DNA of 64,000 bases from Kluyvera sichuanensis (lineage in GTDB: Bacteria > Pseudomonadota > Gammaproteobacteria > Enterobacterales > Enterobacteriaceae): NCBI RefSeq assembly GCF_014218705.1, contig NZ_JABBJF010000022.1, positions 26,915-90,914 of the forward strand, read 5' to 3'. The notes under the pieces are model-generated. The model saw only the letters and a program-made list of their open reading frames with translations. It did not search any database and was not told the DNA's origin. A program made the position numbers and the translations under genes. Below are positions 15,528 to 23,233 of this stretch, piece by piece; positions within the stretch are counted from its first letter, which is position 1, and each line of letters begins with the position of its first letter.

Positions 15528-15869
15528 ATGAATTCTGTCTGTCTTGATTACGAGAAAGTGGATTTTCTGGCGAATCTCCTGATCCCCACCCTCGCCAGAC
15601 ACCCCATCAGTAACAGTTTCCCGGAGCGCGGCCTCGCACTTAAGGAAAAGCACCCTGAGCTGGTGGGCTGGCCCGAGCGCAAACTGGGTGAAGTGGAAAA
15701 TTACCAGAATGCACTGTCCAGACAGCTACCGAGCCTGAACAGCATGTCCTTGCCGGAGTTTATCGACTTCATTCTCACCCCGCATGTCGCGGAGTATGTT
15801 CTTGAGCAGGTTGGCACTCCGCTTGCTGAAGAAACCATGCAGCTGTTTATGGCGAAAGTGAAGGCATAA
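15528..15869 (+). CDS. hypothetical protein, 113 aa
   Basis: AGAGGT precedes the ATG, and a terminator follows the stop by about 30 bp. The protein is largely helical, with many Leu and Glu. There is no signal peptide or metal motif, and the family is unknown. Confidence 0.7.
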   Translation: MNSVCLDYEKVDFLANLLIPTLARHPISNSFPERGLALKEKHPELVGWPERKLGEVENYQNALSRQLPSLNSMSLPEFIDFILTPHVAEYVLEQVGTPLAEETMQLFMAKVKA

Positions 15870-15901
15870 CGCGGTTTTCAGCCCCATATACTCCAGATCA
15901 T

Positions 15902-15928
15902 AACCGGCCTTAATGGTCGGTTTTTTTT
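15902..15928 (+). terminator. intrinsic terminator
   Basis: AACCGGCC pairs with GGTCGGTT (one G-T wobble) around TTAAT and is followed by eight T residues. The next shared promoter begins 24 bp later. Confidence 0.85.
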
Positions 15929-15951
15929 GTGAATTTTCTGCCCCGAAAGCC

Positions 15952-15980
15952 TTCGTCACCTGCGGGGAGCGTGGTTAACT
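15952..15980 (+). promoter_or_regulatory. shared-type promoter
   Basis: TTCGTC (15952-15957), ACCTG, 17-bp spacer, TTAACT (15975-15980), with TAAACAAAACGAAC at the expected transcription start. This is one of the best examples of the class. Confidence 0.75.
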
Positions 15981-16027
15981 GGTTATGTAAACAAAACGAA
16001 CAACACACATAACTACAGGGGTCTACC

Positions 16028-16582
16028 ATGTTAAATCCAGCTATCTGCGCCATGTTCATGTTTCAGGGCTTCCAGCATGAAGTCTCCCGTCTGACCGCAT
16101 TATCAGTGGCTAATCCTATCCCCCTCACCTTCAACTGTGACAGCGTACAGACAATGATCTGTGAAACGCTGGCTGGTGGCGAAATTGAATGTGCTCACTG
16201 GATGTTGGATGCCGCAGAGCAGATCTGTAAAGCCTGCGAACCTGCGTATCAGGCATCTGAAGAACCGGGAGTCTGGTACTACGACATTGCTGAACGTCTG
16301 GGCGCTGAAGTGGCCTGCCGTTGCGTAAAAGGTGATATCAGCACTGACCAATTGGTCGCTGTTGCAGTTAACCTCACTGAGTCATGGAACACGCTGAGCG
16401 AAGACAGCAATCAGGAGCCTGATTGCGGATCATATGAAAATACCGTCAGGACGTTGGTAGAACGTGCTGATACAGCAGAAGCGGCTTGCGTAGAAGCAGT
16501 CAGAATCCTTGATGGTGGTGAGCGGCAGGCGTTATCAAAGGCGATAGCAATTCTTCGCCCTGTGGCCGCAACGTTGCAGTAG
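16028..16582 (+). CDS. hypothetical protein, 184 aa
   Basis: First gene behind the promoter at 15952. It has many cysteines (about ten) scattered through a helical sequence, together with acidic surface residues. The N-terminus is moderately hydrophobic but not a clear signal peptide. No family was recognised. A gene encoding an 88-aa protein follows 49 bp later. Confidence 0.7.
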   Translation: MLNPAICAMFMFQGFQHEVSRLTALSVANPIPLTFNCDSVQTMICETLAGGEIECAHWMLDAAEQICKACEPAYQASEEPGVWYYDIAERLGAEVACRCVKGDISTDQLVAVAVNLTESWNTLSEDSNQEPDCGSYENTVRTLVERADTAEAACVEAVRILDGGERQALSKAIAILRPVAATLQ

Positions 16583-16631
16583 ATAGTGGCAGAACACCAA
16601 TACACACAACACTCACTACAGGAAAATGACC

Positions 16632-16898
16632 ATGAAACTCACCGTATCGACTCGCCCGGTAAGAATTGAAGGGAATTATGTCTCTGTCGTCTTTAATCGT
16701 TCCCATAACTCCATGCCGGAAACAGCAGAGGTTAAAAATGCCGATCAGGCGCGGGCATTCATCAACGATTACATCGCCCGTAATATCAACGAAACGCCGA
16801 TGCATCTGGTGCTGACAAAAGAGGGCCGGGCATTTGGCGGGTTCGACGCGCTGAATAGTAGCCTTCCGCCCGCGATTGAATCATCAACCCGTTTGTAA
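16632..16898 (+). CDS. hypothetical protein, 88 aa
   Basis: AGGAAA lies 8 nt before ATG 16632; the ATG at 16626 is too close. The protein is beta-rich at the start and helical in the middle (Ala-Asp-Gln-Ala-Arg-Ala-Phe-Ile). Function unknown. Confidence 0.65.
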   Translation: MKLTVSTRPVRIEGNYVSVVFNRSHNSMPETAEVKNADQARAFINDYIARNINETPMHLVLTKEGRAFGGFDALNSSLPPAIESSTRL

Positions 16899-16965
16899 TG
16901 ACTGACTGGTGGCGCTCAGTGAGGAGCGTCACCCGGCATCACGGAGGGAGTTGCAAGAGTTCTGA

Positions 16966-17196
16966 TTAGCCTTTCCTGACCCACGCCCAAAGCATCGCAC
17001 CCGCCAACACCGTCAGCATCAGAGCAAACACGGAACCAACCAGACTCGCATCGCCATTCTTGCCGGAGTAACCGCAGGTTTGAGATGCGTCACCAACTGC
17101 CTGACAAATTGAATCGGGATCAAGTCCCCAGTAGACAAAGGCGAACAAGGCAATTACAGAGATAAACGCTTTAGCGACTTTCGCTTTCTGAATCAT
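16966..17196 (-). CDS. small two-TM membrane protein, 76 aa
   Basis: The start at 17196 has GAGG 8 nt upstream on the minus strand. TM segments lie near residues 9-25 and 55-72, with a short loop carrying two cysteines between them and a basic C-terminus. It is read in the same direction as the RES-Xre pair but 44 bp behind the toxin, so it may be the last gene of that operon. Function unknown. Confidence 0.6.
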   Translation of the reverse strand: MIQKAKVAKAFISVIALFAFVYWGLDPDSICQAVGDASQTCGYSGKNGDASLVGSVFALMLTVLAGAMLWAWVRKG

Positions 17197-17239
17197 CAGA
17201 GACACCTCAGTTCGTCAATGCCGGGGAGTTGCCTGTGTG

Positions 17240-17698
17240 TTATTTCAGGCGGGAATCAAACCGGAACGGAATTTTCTTAACCGTAGCCATCAGGTCAAAG
17301 AGTTCAGGGTGTGCCGGATTCAGCAAGTAGTTAAATTCAACCGGAGACAACGCACTTGGAATACGCAGCGCGATAGAAGAACCGCTTTCAGCCCAGTTAT
17401 CACCGTAGAGCGCCAGCTCAGCAGGAGCATCCTCACTCGCCCAGTTATCAGGGAGACGGCTCATGTCGAAGGTCTGGATCTGATCATCCGGTACATCAAG
17501 ACTCAGCAGTGTAAAGTCGTCCAGTAACTGCGGCGCGTGAATGTGTACCAGCGTTTCAAGCATGGTAAGGCTGGCCGTTTCAGACAGGTAGACCATTGCA
17601 GTGCCTACGCTGTTCCAGCGGCCCCCCGTTTCTTTCGCACCCAGACCAGACCACGCAGTCATCAGATAACGGGTCTTGGTCAGTCGGTAAAGGATCAC
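17240..17698 (-). CDS. RES-domain toxin
   Basis: A 152-aa protein starting with Tyr-Arg-Leu-Thr-Lys. It has Gly-Gly-Arg-Trp-Asn-Ser near residues 25-30, then Tyr-Leu-Ser-Glu-Thr-Ala-Ser-Leu and Glu-Thr-Leu-Val-His. The conserved Arg, Glu and Ser that name the RES family are all present. Characterised RES toxins deplete NAD+ by phosphorolysis or hydrolysis. The gene overlaps its antitoxin by 4 bp, the usual antitoxin-first order. Length is typical for the family. Confidence 0.85.
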   Translation of the reverse strand: MILYRLTKTRYLMTAWSGLGAKETGGRWNSVGTAMVYLSETASLTMLETLVHIHAPQLLDDFTLLSLDVPDDQIQTFDMSRLPDNWASEDAPAELALYGDNWAESGSSIALRIPSALSPVEFNYLLNPAHPELFDLMATVKKIPFRFDSRLK

Positions 17699-18141
17699 GA
17701 GTATACCCCGTGCTCAATACGCGTAATCAGGCGCATCACTTCAAGCGCACCTGTCTCAGAAGAAACAAGCTCTGCCGGTGATTTCCAGCTCAGACCACGG
17801 TTCGCTTCGTTCAGCCATTTGTGCGCCGCTTCTTTGTCACCTTCAAACAGCTCTACAGCGCGTTCAATTACGCGGATAATGCGCACCAGACGTTCGCTCT
17901 GATCGGCAGTGAAACGGTCTTTGATGCTACGATTAAACGTCGTATTAGGTATACCCGACATTTTGCGCAGCTCAGACGGCGTGATGTTAGCCCATTCAGA
18001 AATGTGCTTAGCTACTGTGCCATCGAGACCGTGATTGATTTTATCCATCAGCGCGATACCGTCATTATCCAGCCCAGCAACCTGCCATAAGCAGTGCTGA
18101 TTCGTTTTGGTAACGTCTGGAGAAAAAACTTTCATCGTCAT
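17695..18141 (-). CDS. Xre/MbcA/ParS-type antitoxin of the RES toxin
   Basis: A 148-aa protein with a central HTH-like segment (Ser-Glu-Leu-Arg-Lys-Met-Ser-Gly-Ile-Pro). The C-terminal MbcA/ParS-type domain ends in Trp-Leu-Asn-Glu-Ala-Asn-Arg-Gly-Leu near residue 115. It directly precedes and overlaps the RES toxin. The start at 18141 is set by GGGAGG, 8 nt upstream. The antitoxin should bind the toxin through its C-terminal domain and repress its own promoter through the HTH. Confidence 0.85.
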   Translation of the reverse strand: MTMKVFSPDVTKTNQHCLWQVAGLDNDGIALMDKINHGLDGTVAKHISEWANITPSELRKMSGIPNTTFNRSIKDRFTADQSERLVRIIRVIERAVELFEGDKEAAHKWLNEANRGLSWKSPAELVSSETGALEVMRLITRIEHGVYS

Positions 18142-18167
18142 AACTAGCCCTCCCATTTGGTAATTCA

Positions 18168-18195
18168 ATTATACCATATGGAACACTAACGGCAA
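18168..18195 (-). promoter_or_regulatory. promoter of the RES-Xre operon
   Basis: On the minus strand TTGCCG, a 16-bp spacer and a perfect TATAAT lie 27 bp before the antitoxin start. The palindrome CCATATGG (18174-18181) in the spacer is a candidate antitoxin operator. Confidence 0.6.
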
Positions 18196-18225
18196 TCTTT
18201 TAACCATCAGACAACCTCAGCGCCC

Positions 18226-18254
18226 TTCGTCACCAGCCCCACCTGCCAGATAAT
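18226..18254 (+). promoter_or_regulatory. shared-type promoter
   Basis: TTCGTC (18226-18231), ACCAG, 17-bp spacer, GATAAT (18249-18254). It diverges from the RES-Xre promoter and drives the gene at 18290. Confidence 0.7.
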
Positions 18255-18289
18255 AGGTCAATAACGACAAAACTATGACAGGGGGCATC

Positions 18290-18607
18290 ATGCCGAATCT
18301 CTTACGTTATGACCAACTGGACTCCTCACGTCAGCCAGCAGCGCGGGCATCAGCCGCTAGTGGCGAATTATGGTGTGCCCGCAACAACGTAAAAAAGCAG
18401 GCGGCAGCGTCAAAGGCCGCAATTCACCAGGCAATCAATGATCAGCACCGCATTACCCGGCTGCGAAACACCTTTTCGCTCGCGAAGGATATGCGTGAAA
18501 AGCCGGTCGTCTGGATTGAAAAGCGCATCCTCGAAAATCTGTGCATGTTCAATGAGCAGGACGATATGTACCTGTTCACGCAGCAGAACTTTGTCAGCAA
18601 ACTCTGA
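18290..18607 (+). CDS. basic hypothetical protein, 105 aa
   Basis: CAGGGGG precedes the ATG. The protein is Ala-, Arg- and Lys-rich in its first 60 residues and helical throughout, with no cysteine ribbon or TM. The composition fits a nucleic-acid-binding protein, but the family is not recognised. The LRR gene follows 41 bp later and is probably co-transcribed. Confidence 0.65.
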   Translation: MPNLLRYDQLDSSRQPAARASAASGELWCARNNVKKQAAASKAAIHQAINDQHRITRLRNTFSLAKDMREKPVVWIEKRILENLCMFNEQDDMYLFTQQNFVSKL

Positions 18608-18648
18608 ACCTCCGGCCCGGCTCGTCGGGCCATTAAAAGGAAACCGAT

Positions 18649-19491
18649 ATGACAGACTTCATTGATAAACTGGCAGCGAATGGTGTGGCCTTTACCCTTC
18701 AGGACGGACGAATCATCGTTGAAGGCGATCTTCGTGTCGGGTTTACGCTTGAGCCAGAAGATCCGGCAATTCCCTGCGACTATATTCCCGCGAATCTGAC
18801 CGTGACGAACACCCTGACCATTCTGTCGGGCATTCATAGCATCCCTGCCGGGCTGGTGGCCCGCAATCTGTTTATCAGCTACTCTGAGCTGGAATCTCTC
18901 CCTGACAACCTGACCATTACCGGTACGCTCATGGCGAATTCTTCACGTCTTAAGTATCTGCCGGAAAATCTGACGGTGGGCCGCGTTCTGGACATCATGT
19001 GTACTGATATCGCCTATCTGCCGGATACGCTGAAAGTAGCTGGCAGTATGATGCTGTCAAACACCCGTATTACCACTTTGCCGGATAACCTGCATCTTGA
19101 AGAAAATCTGGCCCTCGAAGCCATGCCGTTGCAAGCGTTGCCAAAAAACCTGAAAGTGGGCCACAGCCTGTATCTGGATGCTGTGGCTCTGAAGCGGATC
19201 CCTGAGTGTATATCGTGCCCCGTGATTAACCTGGTTAACCCTGGTAATTTTGAAAATGTCGCGTCAGTCACCGGTATCGGCGGAAAGCCTAACCGCCATG
19301 TCTATGCGCTACGTACAGCGCTTGGCGTTCGCGTATGCATGTACGATTTGTCTGTAGACCCGGAAATATTTGGTCTGCTGGTACGTGGCATCTATGATGA
19401 ACCCACGGCTGAACTACTTGATAAGGCCGCACAACAATGTATTCAGCGTCTGGAGGATATGTATGCTTCTGAAAACGCAGTTCGGCACTGA
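18649..19491 (+). CDS. leucine-rich-repeat protein, 280 aa
   Basis: Residues 45-200 are built from about seven to eight repeats of 20-21 residues with Leu-Pro-Asp-Asn-Leu or close variants (Leu-Pro-Glu-Asn-Leu, Leu-Pro-Asp-Thr-Leu, Leu-Pro-Lys-Asn-Leu). This is the bacterial short LRR type known from YopM and IpaH. Here there is no secretion signal and no E3 ligase domain; the C-terminal 80 residues are a separate helical part. Similar proteins occur on phages and plasmids with unknown roles, so a protein-protein scaffold is the safest guess. AAGGAAA is the ribosome site. The next gene overlaps its end by 29 bp. Confidence 0.8.
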   Translation: MTDFIDKLAANGVAFTLQDGRIIVEGDLRVGFTLEPEDPAIPCDYIPANLTVTNTLTILSGIHSIPAGLVARNLFISYSELESLPDNLTITGTLMANSSRLKYLPENLTVGRVLDIMCTDIAYLPDTLKVAGSMMLSNTRITTLPDNLHLEENLALEAMPLQALPKNLKVGHSLYLDAVALKRIPECISCPVINLVNPGNFENVASVTGIGGKPNRHVYALRTALGVRVCMYDLSVDPEIFGLLVRGIYDEPTAELLDKAAQQCIQRLEDMYASENAVRH

Positions 19492-19741
19492 CTCGGGTAT
19501 GATTTATACCCGGAAGGTGTATCTGCATTACACCGACACTGACGGGCATTCACGCAGCAAGCTGATAAAAGGTTACTACTACCCGGGCGAAGTCCCGGTT
19601 GAGTCGTTTTCAGAGCGGGCACTTGCTCCTGGTATGCGCCAGCTGTTGAGTTGCCGCTGCGGCGCAATAAACTGGGTCGCAACTGGTGGTATCAACGAAT
19701 ACCAATGCGACTGCTGCGCAAAGGAAATAACCGTTTACTGA
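19463..19741 (+). CDS. small zinc-ribbon protein, 92 aa (paralogue of 619-891)
   Basis: The start is ATG 19463, with GGAGG 6 nt upstream inside the end of the LRR gene, so translation is probably coupled. The C-terminal part reads Cys-Arg-Cys-Gly-Ala-Ile-Asn-Trp, then Tyr-Gln-Cys-Asp-Cys-Cys-Ala. This matches the protein at 619-891 in motif, order and position. The N-terminal half is beta-rich with many Tyr and Thr. Function unknown. Confidence 0.75.
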   Translation: MLLKTQFGTDSGMIYTRKVYLHYTDTDGHSRSKLIKGYYYPGEVPVESFSERALAPGMRQLLSCRCGAINWVATGGINEYQCDCCAKEITVY

Positions 19742-19800
19742 CGGTCTGCACGGGGATACCGTTCGACCGGCATACCCATGACAATAAGAGCAGGTGCTAA

Positions 19801-20244
19801 ATGACAAAAGAAGAATCACAATTTTATGCTGGTGCAATCTGGGCCGCATCGACCATTTACCGGATGCATTCTGACTCGGTGGTAGCGAAAGATTTTCTCC
19901 GTGAAATTAACGATCTGGATGTGGCAGCAAAATGTGGTGCTGAGTACGACGTTCTCCCATTACGCCTGTTTGTTTTGCGCGATTTACCATTGGGCCACGA
20001 TGCGGATTATGAAGCCATCAGCTTCGGGCCGGTAGACCGTCACGGCAATATCATCTGCGATCACTCTCAGACTTCGGTCACCGATATCTCCGGCCAGCGA
20101 GCGTATGGGGTTTATGCCCGCCGTGCGGGTGAGTCGAATCTGACGCTCATCGACAATCTTGATGATGAAGAAGAAGCCGAACCACTGGCGAAGGTGCTGG
20201 CTGAACAGCTCCAGCAAATCAAAGAAGGTCGCTACGATATTTAA
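19801..20244 (+). CDS. acidic hypothetical protein, 147 aa
   Basis: GAGCAGG lies upstream of the ATG. The N-terminal 50 residues are helical, the middle is beta-rich with Asp and His, and the end is acidic (Asp-Asp-Glu-Glu-Glu-Ala-Glu) followed by a helix. No catalytic motif was recognised. Confidence 0.7.
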   Translation: MTKEESQFYAGAIWAASTIYRMHSDSVVAKDFLREINDLDVAAKCGAEYDVLPLRLFVLRDLPLGHDADYEAISFGPVDRHGNIICDHSQTSVTDISGQRAYGVYARRAGESNLTLIDNLDDEEEAEPLAKVLAEQLQQIKEGRYDI

Positions 20245-20276
20245 GCGTTAGACCACGTACTGCTGGTGGCAATACA

Positions 20277-20301
20277 CTGGCGATTAAGGGGGTTAAGTGA
20301 C
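20277..20301 (-). repeat. isolated inverted copy of the partition repeat core
   Basis: This 25-bp stretch is the exact reverse complement of 24185-24209, the start of the first 56-bp partition repeat, 3.9 kb away. It lies in a non-coding gap. The perfect match suggests a functional distal ParB (or other partition protein) site. Confidence 0.75.
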
Positions 20302-20348
20302 TTAAATGATCCACTGACCTGTCTGTGTAAAGCCTGTTTATCCCAAAG

Positions 20349-20375
20349 CCGTCTGGTTCACCAGGCGGTTTTTTT
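20349..20375 (+). terminator. intrinsic terminator
   Basis: CCGTCTGG pairs with CCAGGCGG (one G-T pair) around TTCA, followed by seven T residues. Confidence 0.85.
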
Positions 20376-20457
20376 ATGCCCGGAATAGCAAGCACAACAC
20401 AAAACGAAACCGATATTATCTTTCTGAAAATACAGGGCTTTTTATGCCCTGGTTTTC

Positions 20458-20486
20458 TTCGTCACCTGAGTCACTCACCAGATACT
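20458..20486 (+). promoter_or_regulatory. shared-type promoter
   Basis: TTCGTC (20458-20463), ACCTG, 17-bp spacer, GATACT (20481-20486). The small gene at 20531 follows. Confidence 0.7.
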
Positions 20487-20530
20487 GGATACAGAAGCCA
20501 CAACATGTAACCCGTTATCAGGAGCGACCC

Positions 20531-20695
20531 ATGAAAGCACAAGCTGTTCGTAATCACTCTTTTGGCTCACTGAAGCTCAGCGCAAGCAATGCGGCAGCAG
20601 CCGCGCTGGCGCACCCGGTAACCCATTTCTTCATGCTGTTCGCCATCGTGATGTACCTGGTCTATGGCGGTGTAGTACTCGGCATTAAGCCGTAG
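20531..20695 (+). CDS. single-pass membrane microprotein, 54 aa
   Basis: GGAGCG precedes the ATG. The first 25 residues are polar and Ala-rich, and residues 29-51 form a hydrophobic helix ending in Gly-Ile-Lys-Pro. It has its own shared-type promoter and a terminator behind it, so it is a single-gene unit. Confidence 0.6.
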   Translation: MKAQAVRNHSFGSLKLSASNAAAAALAHPVTHFFMLFAIVMYLVYGGVVLGIKP

Positions 20696-20760
20696 CATTC
20701 CCTGTGGCCGGTCGCCCAACCGGCTTTGCCTCCAACCCTTCTGGAGGTAGTTGTTAACTT

Positions 20761-20784
20761 CCCCGGTAAACCGGGGATTTTTTT
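20761..20784 (+). terminator. intrinsic terminator
   Basis: CCCCGG and CCGGGG around TAAA, followed by seven T residues. Confidence 0.85.
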
Positions 20785-20880
20785 ACCCGTAGTTCCAGCG
20801 TTCGCCACTGGAGCTAAAACCCACCAGAGCGAATTCCGTAACATAAGCGCTTCTTCTACGTCCGATCAGTACCTTACCCT

Positions 20881-21306
20881 ATGAGCAACCCGTCACACTC
20901 TGCTAGCCTTCCTCCCGGAATGAACGACACTCTGATGTCCCTATATATCGAACCGGATATGCCTGGTATCGATGATCTCGTTATAACAATTATTCGGCTT
21001 CGGCGTGAGGGCTGGACAGCATCTGAACTGACTTTCCGTATACTTTCGTCAGTTGCATATCAGGTGATTCCTCCAGAGGCGTTTACCGACCCTAAGCATC
21101 ACCTCCTGAAAGAGTATGTCAGTTTGTCCCGTGAGTTCGGCCTAGTAAGCGGGGCAAGACATAATGCTCACCTCCGTGGTGTCATTCGCAGAGGGATAAT
21201 GTCGGGAATAGATAGAGCAGAGGTAATACGCCGCGTTCTTTTCTCCCCGCACTATTCAGAACATGAGGAAGATAACCAATCTGATTCGTTCCCTCGTTCG
21301 TCGTAA
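20881..21306 (+). CDS. hypothetical protein, 141 aa
   Basis: The ribosome site is weak. The protein is helical, with a basic centre and an acidic Ser-rich end. Its last 44 bp overlap the HNH gene that follows, so the two are probably translated in tandem and may act together. No family was recognised. Confidence 0.6.
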   Translation: MSNPSHSASLPPGMNDTLMSLYIEPDMPGIDDLVITIIRLRREGWTASELTFRILSSVAYQVIPPEAFTDPKHHLLKEYVSLSREFGLVSGARHNAHLRGVIRRGIMSGIDRAEVIRRVLFSPHYSEHEEDNQSDSFPRSS

Positions 21307-22105
21307 CAACCGGGTGGCATTAACGCTTTTTCCCCGAATGTTCCGGTACAAAGCCTTTGGCGTGGTTGAAACAGGATCTGGTTATCCGCGACGGCCTGAA
21401 CATCAGGAATCCAAAGTTTGTCTACTGGCAGGATATCTCAGAGTCCAGGAAGAAATTCGTGCTTCTCAGGCCCGTCTGGCTTTACTAAATACTGAAATCG
21501 AAAAGGAGAATGCTCAGGAGTACGCACGTAACAAAATTCCGGCATCACGGTTGGCTCACTTCAGGCTCTGGTTCACTCGCCGATTTGGTAATGACACATC
21601 CCGTTTGATTGAGTCCGTGGACACCTACTGCGAGGAGCAGAATCCAGTAATGGATGAGCAACCGGCTGTATTGCCATTACCACGCGGTCACCTCCCCCAT
21701 GCAGATATCCGTATGCGCTCCCCGAGCTTCCGCCGAGAGGTTAGCGTTCGCGATGTGCATGTCCAGTCTCAGTTCCGTGAGTTGGTGGATAAGAATTTCG
21801 GAAGCCTGTGCGCGGTATCGGGCAAACACCTCAACGGTGTGCTGGAGGCAGCACATATTGAACCAACATCCGTAGCAGGCTGCTATAACGCCAGTAACGG
21901 CATTTTGCTATCACCAACATTCCACAGGCTGTTTGACACAAACATGATGGGTATTGATCCTGATACACTACAGATTCACTTCGCCAGCGGTATAGAGTTC
22001 CCTGAGTATGAAGGGGTCTGTATAAAACCGTTGTTCTACAATCTGGATAAAAACAGGCTCGGGGCAAGATGGCTTGAATTTAAAGTGAAATCACCTGCGG
22101 AGTAA
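21263..22105 (+). CDS. HNH endonuclease-like protein, 280 aa
   Basis: The C-terminal third has Cys-Ala-Val-Ser-Gly and Leu-Glu-Ala-Ala-His-Ile-Glu-Pro. It continues with Asn-Gly-Ile-Leu-Leu-Ser-Pro-Thr-Phe-His-Arg-Leu-Phe-Asp. This is the HNH_2-type signature with both catalytic histidines and the Asn. The N-terminal 150 residues are basic and contain a possible coiled coil. Relatives act as restriction-type or phage-linked nucleases. A second HNH protein lies at 49116-49835 with a different N-terminus. The start may lie further in, since no good ribosome site precedes 21263. Confidence 0.8.
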   Translation: MRKITNLIRSLVRRNNRVALTLFPRMFRYKAFGVVETGSGYPRRPEHQESKVCLLAGYLRVQEEIRASQARLALLNTEIEKENAQEYARNKIPASRLAHFRLWFTRRFGNDTSRLIESVDTYCEEQNPVMDEQPAVLPLPRGHLPHADIRMRSPSFRREVSVRDVHVQSQFRELVDKNFGSLCAVSGKHLNGVLEAAHIEPTSVAGCYNASNGILLSPTFHRLFDTNMMGIDPDTLQIHFASGIEFPEYEGVCIKPLFYNLDKNRLGARWLEFKVKSPAE

Positions 22106-22526
22106 GCCCTCTCCCCTCTTCCATCTCCCTGCCCTATCCAATCTATTTATTGGAAAGGCATAGCAGCATGGAGATAAGTAGCACACAAGTAACTCACCGA
22201 TAATTCACATAAAAACCATATCAAAACAAATCAATCAGTTTATCGCATTTCCTAGCGCACTTTTAATTCACATTTTATGGACTTTTAATCCAATCCTCTC
22301 CTGTTCACTTTGAATTTAAGTGATATCAGTGAATGATAAGGTACGAATAATTCACTAAATAACAACTATGTAAATTCAACAGCATAAAAACCAGAGCGCT
22401 ATCTTCGGACTGGTTCCAGTAATTGATGGTTTGAGTCCGGCCCGCATGTCATACTGATTTATATCTTTCGTGTAGCCCTGCGGTAGGCACGATTTCATCC
22501 CAATACATCCAGTGGCATGTGACTAT
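22106..22526. other. AT-rich non-coding interval with repeated ATTCAC/GTGAAT words
   Basis: No convincing gene was found. The words AATTCACAT (twice), TTCAC and AGTGAAT recur between about 22200 and 22360, in both orientations, and the DNA is AT-rich. They could be sites for a regulator or for nucleoid proteins. Nothing more specific was seen. Confidence 0.35.
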
Positions 22527-22778
22527 ATGATCGACCAAGCAGAGTTAATGAAGAGTGTTTTAGCGGTTCTGCAAGCCAGAAACGTGTCATTATCAGAGAG
22601 CCCTACGCGAATTCTGATGATGCTTCCAACACGGTTACGCGTGAATGTCACTGTAATCGATGCTCAAAATGAACCGTTAACCGCGACACTGATGCTGGAT
22701 CAGGAAGGTCAAGTGACCTGTAAGCTGGCAACAGACCCCGCTGATACCGTCGTTGATATCAGTCGATATAGAGTATGA
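22527..22778 (+). CDS. hypothetical protein, 83 aa
   Basis: ATG 22527 is chosen over an in-frame GTG at 22512. The protein is helical at the start and beta-rich later, with no metal or catalytic motif. The stop is followed by the hairpin-rich region at 22877. Confidence 0.5.
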   Translation: MIDQAELMKSVLAVLQARNVSLSESPTRILMMLPTRLRVNVTVIDAQNEPLTATLMLDQEGQVTCKLATDPADTVVDISRYRV

Positions 22779-22876
22779 TTTAAATCTTCGCGTTCCAGCC
22801 AGCCGTTCCCAGCTTCGTTGTAGAATATTGCAATAAGCCAATCCCCAGCCAGCCCTGTAATGTAACCGAAGAAAAT

Positions 22877-23102
22877 CGTGCGCAATGCGCACGTAAAAAT
22901 GTCTGCCCGCCACGCGGGCAATCGCCGTCCAAAAGCTTCGCTCTCAAGCGAAGCAGGCACGGCATGTAAATTCGAATAGAGCCCTCACGGGGCGATTAGG
23001 CGAATTCGCGGCCCGCTAGGGCAAAGTCTCAAAGCGTATGGGGGTTAACACCCCCAAAACGCTGTGGAGACTGTTGTGGCTTTTCGGAACTACGATCCCG
23101 AA
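22877..23102. other. hairpin-dense non-coding region (structured RNA or ssDNA candidate)
   Basis: At least six hairpins lie head to tail in 226 bp. The stems are CGTGCGC/GCGCACG (22877-22893), TGCCCG/CGGGCA (22904-22920) and GCTTCGCT/AGCGAAGC (22935-22954). Next come GCCC/GGGC (23011-23022), a three-part stem of 6+5+7 bp from 23025 to 23072, and TTCGG/CCGAA (23083-23102). No frame runs through it. Such stacking fits a structured RNA, or single-stranded DNA folding during plasmid transfer (ssi or single-strand promoter). Confidence 0.55.
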
Positions 23103-23173
23103 GTACTGACTAAGGGTTGCGGCTGCCACCAGCCCGGCTATCAGGCGACCCAACAATTATTTCTCCGTATCAC

Positions 23174-23202
23174 TTCGTCACCTGCTCAAGGTGATTGAAA
23201 AT
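23174..23202 (+). promoter_or_regulatory. shared-type promoter
   Basis: TTCGTC (23174-23179), ACCTG, 17-bp spacer, GAAAAT (23197-23202), 32 bp before the gene at 23234. Confidence 0.65.
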
Positions 23203-23233
23203 AGAATCACAATTAGAAAGCGGGGAACACACA

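Noticed and set aside
17212..17217. TTCGTC before the RES gene
   Set aside because: It is on the plus strand with no -10 and no plus-strand gene behind it; the genes here run on the minus strand.
21034..21062. TTCGTCAGTTG as a shared promoter
   Set aside because: It lies in the middle of the 20881-21306 gene without a proper -10 and without a following start.
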